A stretch of 64,000 nt of DNA from Chryseobacterium glaciei (lineage in GTDB: Bacteria; Bacteroidota; Bacteroidia; Flavobacteriales; Weeksellaceae): positions 310,001 through 374,000 of the forward strand of contig NZ_CP015199.1 in assembly GCF_001648155.1 (NCBI RefSeq). Direction: 5' to 3'. The position numbers and the translations under genes were made by a program. Below the pieces are notes generated by a model, which ran no database searches, was not told the origin of the DNA, and saw only the letters and a program-made list of their open reading frames with translations. This document shows, one piece after another, positions 9,668 through 17,984 of this stretch (positions within the stretch are counted from its first letter, which is position 1; every line of letters starts with the position of its first letter).

Positions 9668-10099
9668 CTACAGCCATTTATTCTCAAGAATCCAAACATG
9701 AGTATCTTTAATAAATTCCTCGCCATATACTGATATACCGGGAATTTTATTCTTATACTTTTTTATTGTTTCTGTCAAAAAATTATAAAAAACAGTTCCC
9801 ATGATTAGCCGTTGTTCGTCTTTAGATAAGGGATGGTATCTGCCATCTATAAAAGGACGGATGATTTCTTCTTCAATTAATAAATCCATTCCTAATGCAT
9901 TCTCATCTTTATAAAATCTTCTTTTTGGCTTCCATTCATACGCCTTGGGAAGGCAACGAAAACATACCCATAAATCAAAAGGAAGCTTATTTGTGTATTT
10001 TAAAAGTACATCCTGCTCATAAGCATACAGCTCATCTCCTATCTCACTTACCCAACACCACTTGCCACTTGGTGTGTCAGAGGTTAAATCAATTTTCAT
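9668..10099 (-). CDS. Hypothetical cytoplasmic protein, 143 residues
   Basis: No signal peptide or membrane segment. The sequence is rich in Trp and acidic residues; notable stretches are SGKWCWVSEIGDELYAYEQD near the start, a CFRC pair at about 47-50 and IIRPFIDGRYHPLSKDEQ in the middle. It is not recognised as a known domain. It has its own -7 box at 10,126-10,133 and is separated from the lipoprotein gene by 111 bp, so it is probably a single-gene unit. Confidence 0.7.
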   Translation of the reverse strand: MKIDLTSDTPSGKWCWVSEIGDELYAYEQDVLLKYTNKLPFDLWVCFRCLPKAYEWKPKRRFYKDENALGMDLLIEEEIIRPFIDGRYHPLSKDEQRLIMGTVFYNFLTETIKKYKNKIPGISVYGEEFIKDTHVWILENKWL

Positions 10100-10125
10100 A
10101 ATTTAATTTTACATTGTACAACTAT

Positions 10126-10133
10126 CAAATATA
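10126..10133 (-). promoter_or_regulatory. -7 box TATATTTG
   Basis: TAnnTTTG match 26 bases before the start of the 143-residue hypothetical gene. Confidence 0.55.
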
Positions 10134-10281
10134 GTCTTATTCTACAAGTCTATTTAATTGAAAAATCTCACGAATGTTATACTCTCATTCTTATCACCAT
10201 CATTACTATTTTCTATTTTCCACAGATAATCTTGCAAAAATATTTCCATAACTTGTAGTGTTTTAAACAGCATCATATCTT

Positions 10282-11424
10282 ATGACAAATAAAGATTTTA
10301 ATTATCAAAAAGGATATACTTTCAGTAAACATATTCCGGAAGATATATCACCTTTTGATCGGGTATTTGATATTTTCAAAGATTTACTGACGCATACTTC
10401 TGGTGATATTGAGGAAGCTTTTGAGTGGCTCGATATGCTTGATAAAGAATATAACATTTTCAATGATGAATATACTCTTGAAGATTTTGAAGCAGACTTA
10501 AAAAAACGCGGATACATTAAAGAGGAAGAAGATTCTAAAGACGGTAATTCAGGATCAGGAAAAGGTAAAAATATACTGACCGCCAAACTTGAAGCCGCTT
10601 TGCGTGAGTATGCATTAGATCAAATTTTCGGAAAACTCAAAAAAAGCGGTGTAGGAAACCATCGCACCACAAAAACAGGAGTCGGTGATGAGCATGATGG
10701 CGAAAACCGTAATTTCCAATATGGAGATGATCTTTCTTTGGTAAACATGACCGAAAGTCTAAAAAATGCCCAGATCAATAACGGAATTTCAGACTTACGA
10801 TTGACAGAAGACGATCTTATTGTAGAGGAAACCAAGCATAAGGCGCAAATGAGTACTGTGTTGATGATCGACATCAGTCACTCCATGATTTTGTATGGTG
10901 AAGACCGCATCACGCCTGCCAAAAAAGTAGCTATGGCATTGGTGGAATTAATCAAACGAAAATATCCAAAAGATTCCATTGATATTATTGTTTTTGGAAA
11001 TGAAGCATGGCCAATCAAAATCAAAGATCTACCCTATTTGCAAGTCGGGCCTTATCATACCAACACTGTTGCCGGGTTGGAATTGGCAATGGATATTCTT
11101 CGCAGAAAAAGAAATACCAACAAACAAATTTTCATGATCACTGACGGGAAACCAAGTTGTATTAAGCTTCCTACCGGAGAATTTTACATGAATAGTGTCG
11201 GTTTAGATGAAAAAATTGTTAACCAATGTCTCAACAAAGCAGCAGAAGCAAGAAAACTTAAAATTCCGATCACCACATTTATGATTGCACAAGATCCCTA
11301 TCTTCGTCAGTTTGTAAATGCATTTACTGCTCAAAATCAAGGAAAAGCCTTTTTAACAGGTCTTTCCGGTTTGGGAGAAATGATTTTTGAAGATTACGAA
11401 AAAAACAGAATAAAGAGAATTTAA
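10282..11424 (+). CDS. von Willebrand factor A domain protein paired with a MoxR-like ATPase
   Basis: 380 residues. The N-terminal 130 residues are acidic and helical with a Ser/Gly-rich linker (DSKDGNSGSGKGK). The C-terminal half is a VWA domain: MIDISHSM at about 194-201 is the metal-binding DxSxS (MIDAS) motif, and MITDGKPS supplies the distal Asp. No transmembrane segment is present, unlike the BatA/BatB type. In the related Mg-chelatase ChlD/ChlI and CoxD/CoxE systems such a VWA protein works with the AAA ATPase encoded next to it, here 228 bp downstream. Role: probably a chaperone-like or metal-insertion assembly factor; the client is unknown. Confidence 0.88.
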   Translation: MTNKDFNYQKGYTFSKHIPEDISPFDRVFDIFKDLLTHTSGDIEEAFEWLDMLDKEYNIFNDEYTLEDFEADLKKRGYIKEEEDSKDGNSGSGKGKNILTAKLEAALREYALDQIFGKLKKSGVGNHRTTKTGVGDEHDGENRNFQYGDDLSLVNMTESLKNAQINNGISDLRLTEDDLIVEETKHKAQMSTVLMIDISHSMILYGEDRITPAKKVAMALVELIKRKYPKDSIDIIVFGNEAWPIKIKDLPYLQVGPYHTNTVAGLELAMDILRRKRNTNKQIFMITDGKPSCIKLPTGEFYMNSVGLDEKIVNQCLNKAAEARKLKIPITTFMIAQDPYLRQFVNAFTAQNQGKAFLTGLSGLGEMIFEDYEKNRIKRI

Positions 11425-11479
11425 ATAAAGGCTGAATGTTGGAAGCTTGAAGATAGAAATTGATACACTTTACAACGAA

Positions 11480-11524
11480 CCACGAAGTGGTTCAATAATA
11501 TTAGCCTCGGGTACAACCCGGGGA
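11480..11524. repeat. Two adjacent small inverted repeats between the VWA and AAA genes
   Basis: GAACCAC-GAA-GTGGTTC (11,477-11,493 region) and CTCGGGT-ACA-ACCCGGG (about 11,507-11,523) are two compact hairpins in tandem. They contain the only G+C-rich bases in an AT-rich gap and look like a small intergenic repeat inserted inside the operon. Confidence 0.5.
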
Positions 11525-11566
11525 AATAAAAAATCAAAAACAAACATTAAATATCATCCCCAAAAC

Positions 11567-11606
11567 ATCAACTATCAACTATCAACTATCAACTATCAAC
11601 TATCAA
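11567..11606. repeat. Heptanucleotide tandem repeat (ATCAACT) x5.7
   Basis: Five exact copies of ATCAACT followed by ATCAA, 40 bp. It lies 47 bp before the AAA ATPase start. The heptamer period is not a multiple of three, and the apparent short reading frame through it is an artefact. Confidence 0.95.
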
Positions 11607-11652
11607 AATTAAACCCTCCTCCATCCAACCCTCAGAAATAATAAAATTTAAA

Positions 11653-13107
11653 ATGAAAAACGATATTACATTTAAAGAATTAAAAAAATCAGGATACCAA
11701 GATAAAACGATTAACGAAGAAATTCAGGCTAATTTAATTACAAAAATTAAAGCTAAAGAACCTGTATTTGAAGGACTTTGGGGTTATGAAGATTCGGTGG
11801 TTCCTCAATTGAAGAAAGCTATTCTTGCTGGACATCACATTAATTTATTAGGTTTACGCGGACAGGCAAAAACCAGAATTGCCAGAAGTATGGTAAGTCT
11901 TCTTGATGAATATATGCCGATCGTAAAAGGTTCTGAAATCAATGACAGTCCATTTCACCCGATTTCAAAATATTCAAGAGATCTTATCGCCGAACATGGT
12001 GATGAAACTCCGATTTCTTGGGTACACCGTTCAAACCGTTTCTTTGAGAAACTGGCAACACCAGATGTGAACGTTGCCGATTTAATTGGTGACATCGATC
12101 CTATCAAAGCAGCAACGTTAAAACTCCCTTATTCCGATGAACGTGTTTTACATTACGGAATGATTCCACGCGCCAACCGTTCTATATTTGTTTTGAATGA
12201 ATTACCCGATTTACAGGCTAGAATTCAGGTTTCTTTGTTTAATATTTTACAGGAAGGTGATATTCAGATCCGCGGATTTCAATTGAGAATGCCTCTTGAT
12301 ATTCAGTTTGTCTTTACAGCAAATCCGGAAGATTATACCAATCGTGGAAGTATTGTTACTCCTTTGAAAGACAGAATTGGGTCACAAATTTTCACTCACT
12401 ATCCAAAAACAATTGCTCTTGCCCGACAAATTACGGAACAGGAAGCGGCCATTTCAACTCAGGATAAATCACAGATACAGATTCCTAGTTTAGCGAAAGA
12501 TCTTTTGGAACAGGTTGCTTTTGTAGCCCGTGACAGTGAATATGTTGATGCGAAAAGCGGCGTAAGCGCACGACTTACCATCAGTGCAATGGAAAATCTA
12601 GTAGCTGCGGCAAAATTAAGATTAATTGAATCAGATGCAGAAAAAACTACGGTTCGTTTGCTTGATTTCATGTCGATTATTCCATCAATTACAGGAAAAA
12701 TTGAGCTTGTTTATGAAGGCGAACAAGAAGGTGCAGATTATGTAGCTAAAATACTGATTGACAAAGCAGTCATGATACAATTTGAAAACCTTTTCCCACG
12801 TATTTCTAAACTAGAAAAAGACGGAATTAAAAATCCATACACTGATTTAATTAAATGGTTCAACAAAAATCATCTTGAACTAAATTATACTGATACAGAC
12901 GAAGAATTCTATGGCAAACTTAACAGCATCAAGCCTTTAGTGGAAGTTGTTGAGGAAAATACTTCAGAACTAAGTATTGAAGATCAAAACTTCTGTAAAG
13001 AATTAGTTCTATGGGCATTAACGATCAGTAAAAAATTAGATAAAGCCGAAAATCAAAACACTTTCACATTTGATTCTACAGGAATTGGTCAGTTTTTACG
13101 TAATTAA
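11653..13107 (+). CDS. MoxR-like AAA+ ATPase (magnesium-chelatase ChlI-like)
   Basis: 484-residue cytoplasmic AAA+ ATPase. The P-loop is GLRGQAKTR at about 62-70, the Walker B strand is FVLNELPDL at about 178-186 (Asn in place of the usual first Asp, with the catalytic Glu kept), and sensor 1 is FTANPEDYTNRG, where Asn-Pro marks the MoxR/ChlI clade. The C-terminal 130 residues are a helical lid with acidic segments. It is the partner of the VWA gene upstream; the 228-bp gap between them has been filled by repeats. Function is probably ATP-driven remodelling with the VWA protein. Confidence in the family is high, in the client nil. Confidence 0.9.
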   Translation: MKNDITFKELKKSGYQDKTINEEIQANLITKIKAKEPVFEGLWGYEDSVVPQLKKAILAGHHINLLGLRGQAKTRIARSMVSLLDEYMPIVKGSEINDSPFHPISKYSRDLIAEHGDETPISWVHRSNRFFEKLATPDVNVADLIGDIDPIKAATLKLPYSDERVLHYGMIPRANRSIFVLNELPDLQARIQVSLFNILQEGDIQIRGFQLRMPLDIQFVFTANPEDYTNRGSIVTPLKDRIGSQIFTHYPKTIALARQITEQEAAISTQDKSQIQIPSLAKDLLEQVAFVARDSEYVDAKSGVSARLTISAMENLVAAAKLRLIESDAEKTTVRLLDFMSIIPSITGKIELVYEGEQEGADYVAKILIDKAVMIQFENLFPRISKLEKDGIKNPYTDLIKWFNKNHLELNYTDTDEEFYGKLNSIKPLVEVVEENTSELSIEDQNFCKELVLWALTISKKLDKAENQNTFTFDSTGIGQFLRN

Positions 13108-13127
13108 GGTTAAAAATATATAACTTA

Positions 13128-13166
13128 AAAGTTTGTTTCAAGTATTTTGGAACAAACTTTTATTTT
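13128..13166 (+). terminator. Intrinsic terminator after the AAA ATPase gene
   Basis: 12-bp stem with one G-U pair (13,128-13,139 with 13,149-13,160), 9-base loop, then TATTTTAATT. Confidence 0.65.
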
Positions 13167-13194
13167 AATTACCTTAGGTGATATCAATAAATCT

Positions 13195-13227
13195 AAACCT
13201 AACAGGTTTTTGAAACCTCTTAGGTTT
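13195..13227. repeat. Intergenic hairpin AAACCTAACAGGTTT-TTG-AAACCTCTTAGGTTT
   Basis: Two 15-base arms with one mismatch around a TTG loop. Each arm is itself nearly palindromic (AAACCT...AGGTTT). The same AAACCT/AGGTTT words occur in the 41-bp tandem repeat at 44,067. Typical of flavobacterial intergenic repeats. Confidence 0.7.
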
Positions 13228-13300
13228 GACATATGGATAAAAAAATTAACGTTTAAAATATTCTTTAAAAGTCTTTTAATGAAGAAAGCTAAATATTAAA

Positions 13301-13651
13301 ATGAATACATGGACACCAATTCCTCTTGAGGAACTGTATGAAAACATTCACAAATACGAAGTGGAATTACACGGTAAATTCTGGAATTTCTGGCAATTAA
13401 TAAAAATAGATCCTATAAAATGGAAAGAGGAAGAATATGGAGATGAAGGGGGTGGTTTTTGGGTGGTTGCAATTTGTGGTAAGAAAGTGGTATGGTATAA
13501 TGATATTGAAGAAGGTTTCAACATTTCAAACTATACAAAATGGGGCAAAATAGACGAATATTACTGCAATCAAGATGAAATAAATATTGCTGTATTAAGA
13601 ATGTATGAACTCATTACATTTGGTGGAAATACAATAGGCCAAGCGAGATAA
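13301..13651 (+). CDS. Hypothetical protein, 116 residues
   Basis: Soluble, no signal peptide, rich in aromatic residues (12 Trp/Tyr in the first 70 residues). It begins MNTWTPIPLEELYENI and contains KWKEEEYGDEGGGFWVVAICGKKVVWYND, a pattern like small immunity or SMI1/KNR4-neighbour proteins of Bacteroidota, but no named family is supported. No toxin gene lies next to it. Upstream is a repeat and downstream the terminator of the opposing efflux operon. Confidence 0.65.
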   Translation: MNTWTPIPLEELYENIHKYEVELHGKFWNFWQLIKIDPIKWKEEEYGDEGGGFWVVAICGKKVVWYNDIEEGFNISNYTKWGKIDEYYCNQDEINIAVLRMYELITFGGNTIGQAR

Positions 13652-13676
13652 TTACACCTTTCTTGATTTAATCCTT

Positions 13677-13717
13677 AAAAAAGTAAAACCCCACTTTACA
13701 ATAAAATGGAGTTTTAC
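13677..13717 (-). terminator. Intrinsic terminator of the efflux operon
   Basis: 11-bp stem with one mismatch (13,683-13,693 with 13,707-13,717); on the minus strand it is followed directly by six T. It lies 20 bases after the MFS stop codon. Confidence 0.75.
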
Positions 13718-13737
13718 AAGTGAAAAACAAGGTATCT

Positions 13738-15330
13738 TTATATCGCAGGCCCGGCTGCGTCTTTTATATCTTCTATTAATCTTTTTCGTTCTCTTAATCT
13801 TCTTCTTGCAATCACCGATTTTCCGCTCAGCATTCTTACGAATCGGACATATGTAAACTGTTCTCTTCCAAAATGATGGGTGATAATGTAAGTCAGCACC
13901 ACAAACCCTGCAAGAATAATATATCCGAATAGCTTTTTATTGGCGGCAATAATTGCATTCAACTGAATAGCTTTCATATTGGCGGCTACATTTTGTGGAC
14001 TTATCGTCATTCCATCCATATAAACTGCCAAATCTCCAACCGCAACGATCTGAAAACGATATTGAAACCAAGAATATAAGGCTGAGAAAAATCCAACCGC
14101 AAAAAACGTTCTCCAAACCAATACTAATCCGATGGCGGCCAACATATCATCCAATTCCAATTTATCCAACGTATAAAACCAAACTGAGATGAATAGCGAA
14201 CCCATTCCATATCCTTTCAAAAACATCGGCAAATACCATCCGTCATAACTGAATTCTAAGACCATCGAAAAGTACATGATAATTACATAGCCCATCATTG
14301 CTGAAAAGCCTGAAAAGATGAACATCTTCAACGGAATTTCTTTTTTAAACCAAAATATTGCCGTTACTCCCGCTAAAACCAATCCTGGAATCATTAATAA
14401 ATTCAATCTTGCATTCGTTAATTGATCATAGCCCAAAACTCCTACGGCAAATGTATTTTGAATAGAAGTTGTTCCTAAAAACATCCCTAAACACATCAAC
14501 ATAAATAAACCGTGCTGAACATTGTTTTTTGAAAATATGGTGAAAGACAAATAAGGTCTTTTTAAGGTTAATTGTCTCAATACCAACGAAGAAAAACTCA
14601 CAAAAGCAGCTATACTGGCATTAATAATTTTACTTGAATTCAACCAATCCTGCTGTTTCCCGAAAGAGAAAACATACGCTGAAAACATGAACGTTGAAAC
14701 GAAAAGTAAAATACTCAGCCAATCAATATAATGCAACGGAATTTTTAAAGCAAAGTATTTATCGTGCATAAAAATCCAGTGTAAAAGCGCCAAAATAAAA
14801 CAGAGAACCGATATTAAAATATAGAATTGCTGCCAATTATATTGAATCGAAACTTCCACCGCATAATACGCTGCTACTTGATTCATTACTAAAACGAACG
14901 TATAAAATGCTCCATAAAACATTCCTCTGTTACCGATCATCGCCATTAATGGTAAGAACAATTCTATGGTAACCATCATTTTTAGAAATCCGATAACTAA
15001 AGAAGTAAAAATAAAGATCATTGGATCAATAGTCGTAGCATTCAGATAACTTAATAAGCCCAAAAGAACCAATAAAACAATCATTTTATCACGAACTTTA
15101 AACCTCATTTTCATTCTCATAACAATCGGCATACACGCTCCCATTCCAATCGTTGTGGCATAATTTGCCCACATGAAATATTCCGTCATAGCACCGGTAC
15201 CGCTCACTAGATAACTGATATTTCCCGTGAACACTCCACCCAATGGCATCACTACGGCAAGCAGCAATACAATCAGCAAAAGCTGTATGGGTTTTGGTAC
15301 CCAATCGTGATATAGTCCTTTGTTATACAT
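13738..15330 (-). CDS. MFS efflux permease (DHA2/EmrB-like, 14-TM type)
   Basis: 530-residue inner-membrane permease with about 14 hydrophobic segments. It starts MYNKGLYHDWVPKPIQ, then a first transmembrane helix, and ends with a basic cytoplasmic tail (ARRRLRERKR). It is the last gene of a regulator-TolC-HlyD-MFS cluster, which gives it the role of proton-driven pump in an EmrAB-TolC-like tripartite system exporting a drug or other amphiphile. The gap to the HlyD gene is 102 bp and contains a dispersed repeat, unlike the tight spacing of the other pair. The substrate is unknown. Confidence 0.9.
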   Translation of the reverse strand: MYNKGLYHDWVPKPIQLLLIVLLLAVVMPLGGVFTGNISYLVSGTGAMTEYFMWANYATTIGMGACMPIVMRMKMRFKVRDKMIVLLVLLGLLSYLNATTIDPMIFIFTSLVIGFLKMMVTIELFLPLMAMIGNRGMFYGAFYTFVLVMNQVAAYYAVEVSIQYNWQQFYILISVLCFILALLHWIFMHDKYFALKIPLHYIDWLSILLFVSTFMFSAYVFSFGKQQDWLNSSKIINASIAAFVSFSSLVLRQLTLKRPYLSFTIFSKNNVQHGLFMLMCLGMFLGTTSIQNTFAVGVLGYDQLTNARLNLLMIPGLVLAGVTAIFWFKKEIPLKMFIFSGFSAMMGYVIIMYFSMVLEFSYDGWYLPMFLKGYGMGSLFISVWFYTLDKLELDDMLAAIGLVLVWRTFFAVGFFSALYSWFQYRFQIVAVGDLAVYMDGMTISPQNVAANMKAIQLNAIIAANKKLFGYIILAGFVVLTYIITHHFGREQFTYVRFVRMLSGKSVIARRRLRERKRLIEDIKDAAGPAI

Positions 15331-15365
15331 GTTTTTAGATATTTAAAAGTTTGAAGTTTGATGAT

Positions 15366-15428
15366 GGAAGCCGGAAGTTTTTTCAAGCTGCATAAACTCA
15401 CTTCTTTCTGCATCCAGCTTCCAACTAA
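15366..15428 (-). repeat. Dispersed intergenic repeat, copy A
   Basis: Read on the minus strand it begins TTGGAAGCTGGATGCAG and ends GAAAAAACTTCCGGCTTCCA; the ends are inverted copies of each other (TGGAAGC...GCTTCCA). It matches copy B at 19,389-19,450 at roughly three of four bases. It sits inside the efflux operon. Confidence 0.7.
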
Positions 15429-15432
15429 AAAC

Positions 15433-16560
15433 CTATTTATTAATACTGATATTCATATTCATCCCCGCGCTCAGTTTAGCAATATCTTCTTTTTTATTAG
15501 AATCCGTAAATTCGATTCTTACAGGAATTCTTTGCTGAACTTTAATGAAGTTTCCGGTAGAATTATCCGTCGGCACACTTGAATATCTTGATCCTGTTGC
15601 TGCTGAAACTGCCGTTACAATTCCTTCAAATTGTTGTCCACCCAAAGCATCTGCTGTCATCACCATTTTCTCTCCAATCTTAATATTAGGCATCTGACTT
15701 TCTAAGAAGTTGGCGGTTACCCATTTTTGACCGTTCAGAACAATCGTTGCAACTTGCTGACCTGGTTGAATTAATTGTCCTTCTGAAATCGTTCTTCTTC
15801 CCATCACGCCATCGTAAGGCGCGATAATTACGGTATAAGAAAGGTTGATTTTAGCCATATCCAAAGCTGATTTCGTTCTTTTAATCTCAGCATCATTGAT
15901 TCCTAATTTGCTCTTCACTTCCGTTGTTGAAAGATTAGCAGATTGTTTTTGATTAACAAACGTTTCATACGCTGCTTTTTGAGCATCATATTCCGTTTTT
16001 ACCTGATCGTATTGTTGTCTTGTTACCGCTTCTGCAGTTAAAAGATTTTTATATCTTGTTAAATTTTGCTCAGCATTCCAAAGTCTGGCTTTTGCTCCTG
16101 CAATATTAGATTCCATAACACTTACGTTATTGGAAACAGTGTTTACTGAAGAAGAAGTTGCTGAACGTTGTGCCAACGCATTTTGATATGCTGCTTCCGC
16201 CTGGCCTAATTGGGTTATAATCTCACGATCATCCAGAATAGCAAGAGTATCTCCTTTTTTTACAGGTTGATGTTCAATGAATTTTATTTCTTTAATATAT
16301 GCCGAAACTCTCGTATTGATTGGGTTGATAAACTCCTCAACCTGAGCAGCTTCTGTATATGTTTTATCTCCGATATGAAAATATTCACGAACCAGCCAAA
16401 ACAGTCCGAAACCGATCAGTAAAAAAACAATCGTGTTTGAAATAATCGCTCTTATCTTATTCTTTTTATTTTCTTTCTTTTTTTGAGCAGCACTTGGTTT
16501 TTCAGGAGCCTGAACCGTTTGTGGCGCTATATTTTGAGTATTTTGTTCCTTGTTTTCCAT
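15433..16560 (-). CDS. HlyD/EmrA family periplasmic adaptor (membrane fusion protein)
   Basis: 375 residues: a Lys/Gln-rich cytoplasmic N-terminus, one transmembrane helix (about 38-56, TIVFLLIGFGLFWLVREYF), a first lipoyl/barrel-sandwich half (VSAYIKEIKFIEHQPVKKGDTLAILDD), a coiled-coil hairpin at about 110-220, the second lipoyl half (YDGVMGRRTISEGQLIQPGQQVATIV) and a beta-barrel C-terminus. It bridges the MFS pump and the TolC-type outer-membrane channel encoded next to it. The gap to tolC is 24 bp. Confidence 0.95.
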   Translation of the reverse strand: MENKEQNTQNIAPQTVQAPEKPSAAQKKKENKKNKIRAIISNTIVFLLIGFGLFWLVREYFHIGDKTYTEAAQVEEFINPINTRVSAYIKEIKFIEHQPVKKGDTLAILDDREIITQLGQAEAAYQNALAQRSATSSSVNTVSNNVSVMESNIAGAKARLWNAEQNLTRYKNLLTAEAVTRQQYDQVKTEYDAQKAAYETFVNQKQSANLSTTEVKSKLGINDAEIKRTKSALDMAKINLSYTVIIAPYDGVMGRRTISEGQLIQPGQQVATIVLNGQKWVTANFLESQMPNIKIGEKMVMTADALGGQQFEGIVTAVSAATGSRYSSVPTDNSTGNFIKVQQRIPVRIEFTDSNKKEDIAKLSAGMNMNISINK

Positions 16561-16584
16561 TGTTTGATTTTCAGTTTTAAAAAA

Positions 16585-17895
16585 TTAAAGCGTTCCTGTA
16601 GATTTCAAAAGATTGTAATATTGATACAATACATTAATCTCTGCATTCGCAAAATCCAGTTCAGATTGTAGTTTTTGGTTTTGAGCATCGATCATTTCGG
16701 CTTGTACAGCCAACTGATTCAGATATTTAGCTTCTGTAATTTTGTAGTTTTCTTCAGCTAATAACTTAGCATCATTCAGAATATCAGCCTGTTGAATTGA
16801 TTCCTGATATTTTACATATGCAGCATTCACTCCCATATCAATATTTTGCTGAACCAAAGTCATGGCATCATTAGCCTGATTTTTTTGCAGCTCTCCAAGC
16901 TTTACTCTTTCTTTTGTTTTATACAGATTATCAATATTATAACTCAAAGAAATACCGGTTTGCCAACCTCCGGAATACATATCCAGGACAGGATTTCTCG
17001 TCGTAATTGGTCTTTGCAAAGTATAACCTCCGAAACCTGCTATTGTAGGCATTTTATCTGTTTTAATAATCTCAATATTTTTATCGGCAACATCAATATT
17101 CGTCTTCGCAGATTTCATTTGTGGATTGCTGTTATGCGCTAAATCAAAATAATAATCCATCCCGATTCCTGATTCTTTGTTGTTTAAACTTTCAATCGGA
17201 ATAATCTCAGTATCAGAAGATAAACCTAAGGCGATACTTAAATTATAATTAAGTATTTTTTTGTTGTTCGCCAACGTTAAAATTCCCTGATCTAAGTTTT
17301 TGATCGCCAATTCTCCACGAATCACTTCGTTTCGGGTAACCATTCCCTGCTGATAGAATTTTTGAATGTTTTTCAAACGTTCCTGAGCCAGTTTTTTGTT
17401 ATTTTGAAAAACCGATTCTTGGTTTAAAATTTTATAAACGTCCAAATAATTAGAGATTACTAAAAACTTCACATCCTGTTTGTTTTTCTCTAAATCCAAT
17501 TCTGATAATTGCTCACGAAGTCCGGCCAATTCAATAGACTTATTCACCAATCCACCTTTAAAGATCAGTTGAGTCGCTTGTACCGCGTAAGAGCTTCCGT
17601 AATGCGGCATCGGAATATTGGTAGAGTTTGAAAAATCTTTATCGATTGCCAAAACATTACCCAAATAAAACTGACTTGTAGAAGCCGTAATTGTAGGCAG
17701 CTTTTGCAGTTTTGTAACATTCGTATTTTGTTTCGCAATATCAATATTCTGTGCTGAAACTTTTAATTGCTGATGATTTTGTAGCGCCAGTTCGGCGACT
17801 TCATTCGCTGTCAGCTGTTTAATTTCTTGTGAAAAAAACAGCGCAGGAAATAGTGCTATCACGAGTGATAGAGCTGTTTTTATATTCTTAACCAT
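16585..17895 (-). CDS. TolC family outer membrane efflux protein
   Basis: 436 residues with signal peptide (cleavage near FFSQE) and the two-fold repeated helical-barrel pattern of TolC: long coiled-coil helices around 30-130, 160-210, 250-290 and 330-430, with beta strands between them. It forms the outer-membrane exit duct of the tripartite pump. It has its own full promoter (-33 TTTG and -7 TAACTTTG) 89 bp downstream of the AraC gene and is first in the tolC-hlyD-MFS transcript. Confidence 0.94.
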   Translation of the reverse strand: MVKNIKTALSLVIALFPALFFSQEIKQLTANEVAELALQNHQQLKVSAQNIDIAKQNTNVTKLQKLPTITASTSQFYLGNVLAIDKDFSNSTNIPMPHYGSSYAVQATQLIFKGGLVNKSIELAGLREQLSELDLEKNKQDVKFLVISNYLDVYKILNQESVFQNNKKLAQERLKNIQKFYQQGMVTRNEVIRGELAIKNLDQGILTLANNKKILNYNLSIALGLSSDTEIIPIESLNNKESGIGMDYYFDLAHNSNPQMKSAKTNIDVADKNIEIIKTDKMPTIAGFGGYTLQRPITTRNPVLDMYSGGWQTGISLSYNIDNLYKTKERVKLGELQKNQANDAMTLVQQNIDMGVNAAYVKYQESIQQADILNDAKLLAEENYKITEAKYLNQLAVQAEMIDAQNQKLQSELDFANAEINVLYQYYNLLKSTGTL

Positions 17896-17915
17896 TTTAC
17901 CTTGTTTTACGAGTA

Positions 17916-17946
17916 CAAAGTTACGGCAGTGATGAAGTCAAACAAA
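17916..17946 (-). promoter_or_regulatory. Promoter of the tolC-hlyD-MFS operon
   Basis: Minus-strand -33 TTTG (complement of 17,943-17,946) and -7 TAACTTTG (complement of 17,916-17,923) with a 19-bp spacer, the best match to the Bacteroidota consensus in the window. The box ends 20 bases before the tolC ATG. Confidence 0.75.
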
Positions 17947-17953
17947 TGTTTGA
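17938..17953. promoter_or_regulatory. Candidate operator: TCAAACA-AA-TGTTTGA dyad over the -33 element
   Basis: Perfect 7-bp inverted repeat separated by two bases, covering the -33 TTTG of the tolC promoter. Position between the AraC gene and its presumed target operon makes it a candidate binding site. AraC proteins more often bind direct repeats, so the assignment is an inference. Confidence 0.4.
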
Positions 17954-17984
17954 GAATTGGAAAAAGATGTTCAAATGTAAGATT

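Noticed and set aside
10211..10224. TTTTCCACAGATAA resembling a DnaA box
   Set aside because: A single copy upstream of the VWA gene, with no AT-rich unwinding element or box cluster; dnaA itself has none nearby either. Not an origin.
11447..11641. Open frame of about 64 codons between the VWA and AAA genes
   Set aside because: It consists of two hairpins and the ATCAACT array, whose 7-base period is not coding.
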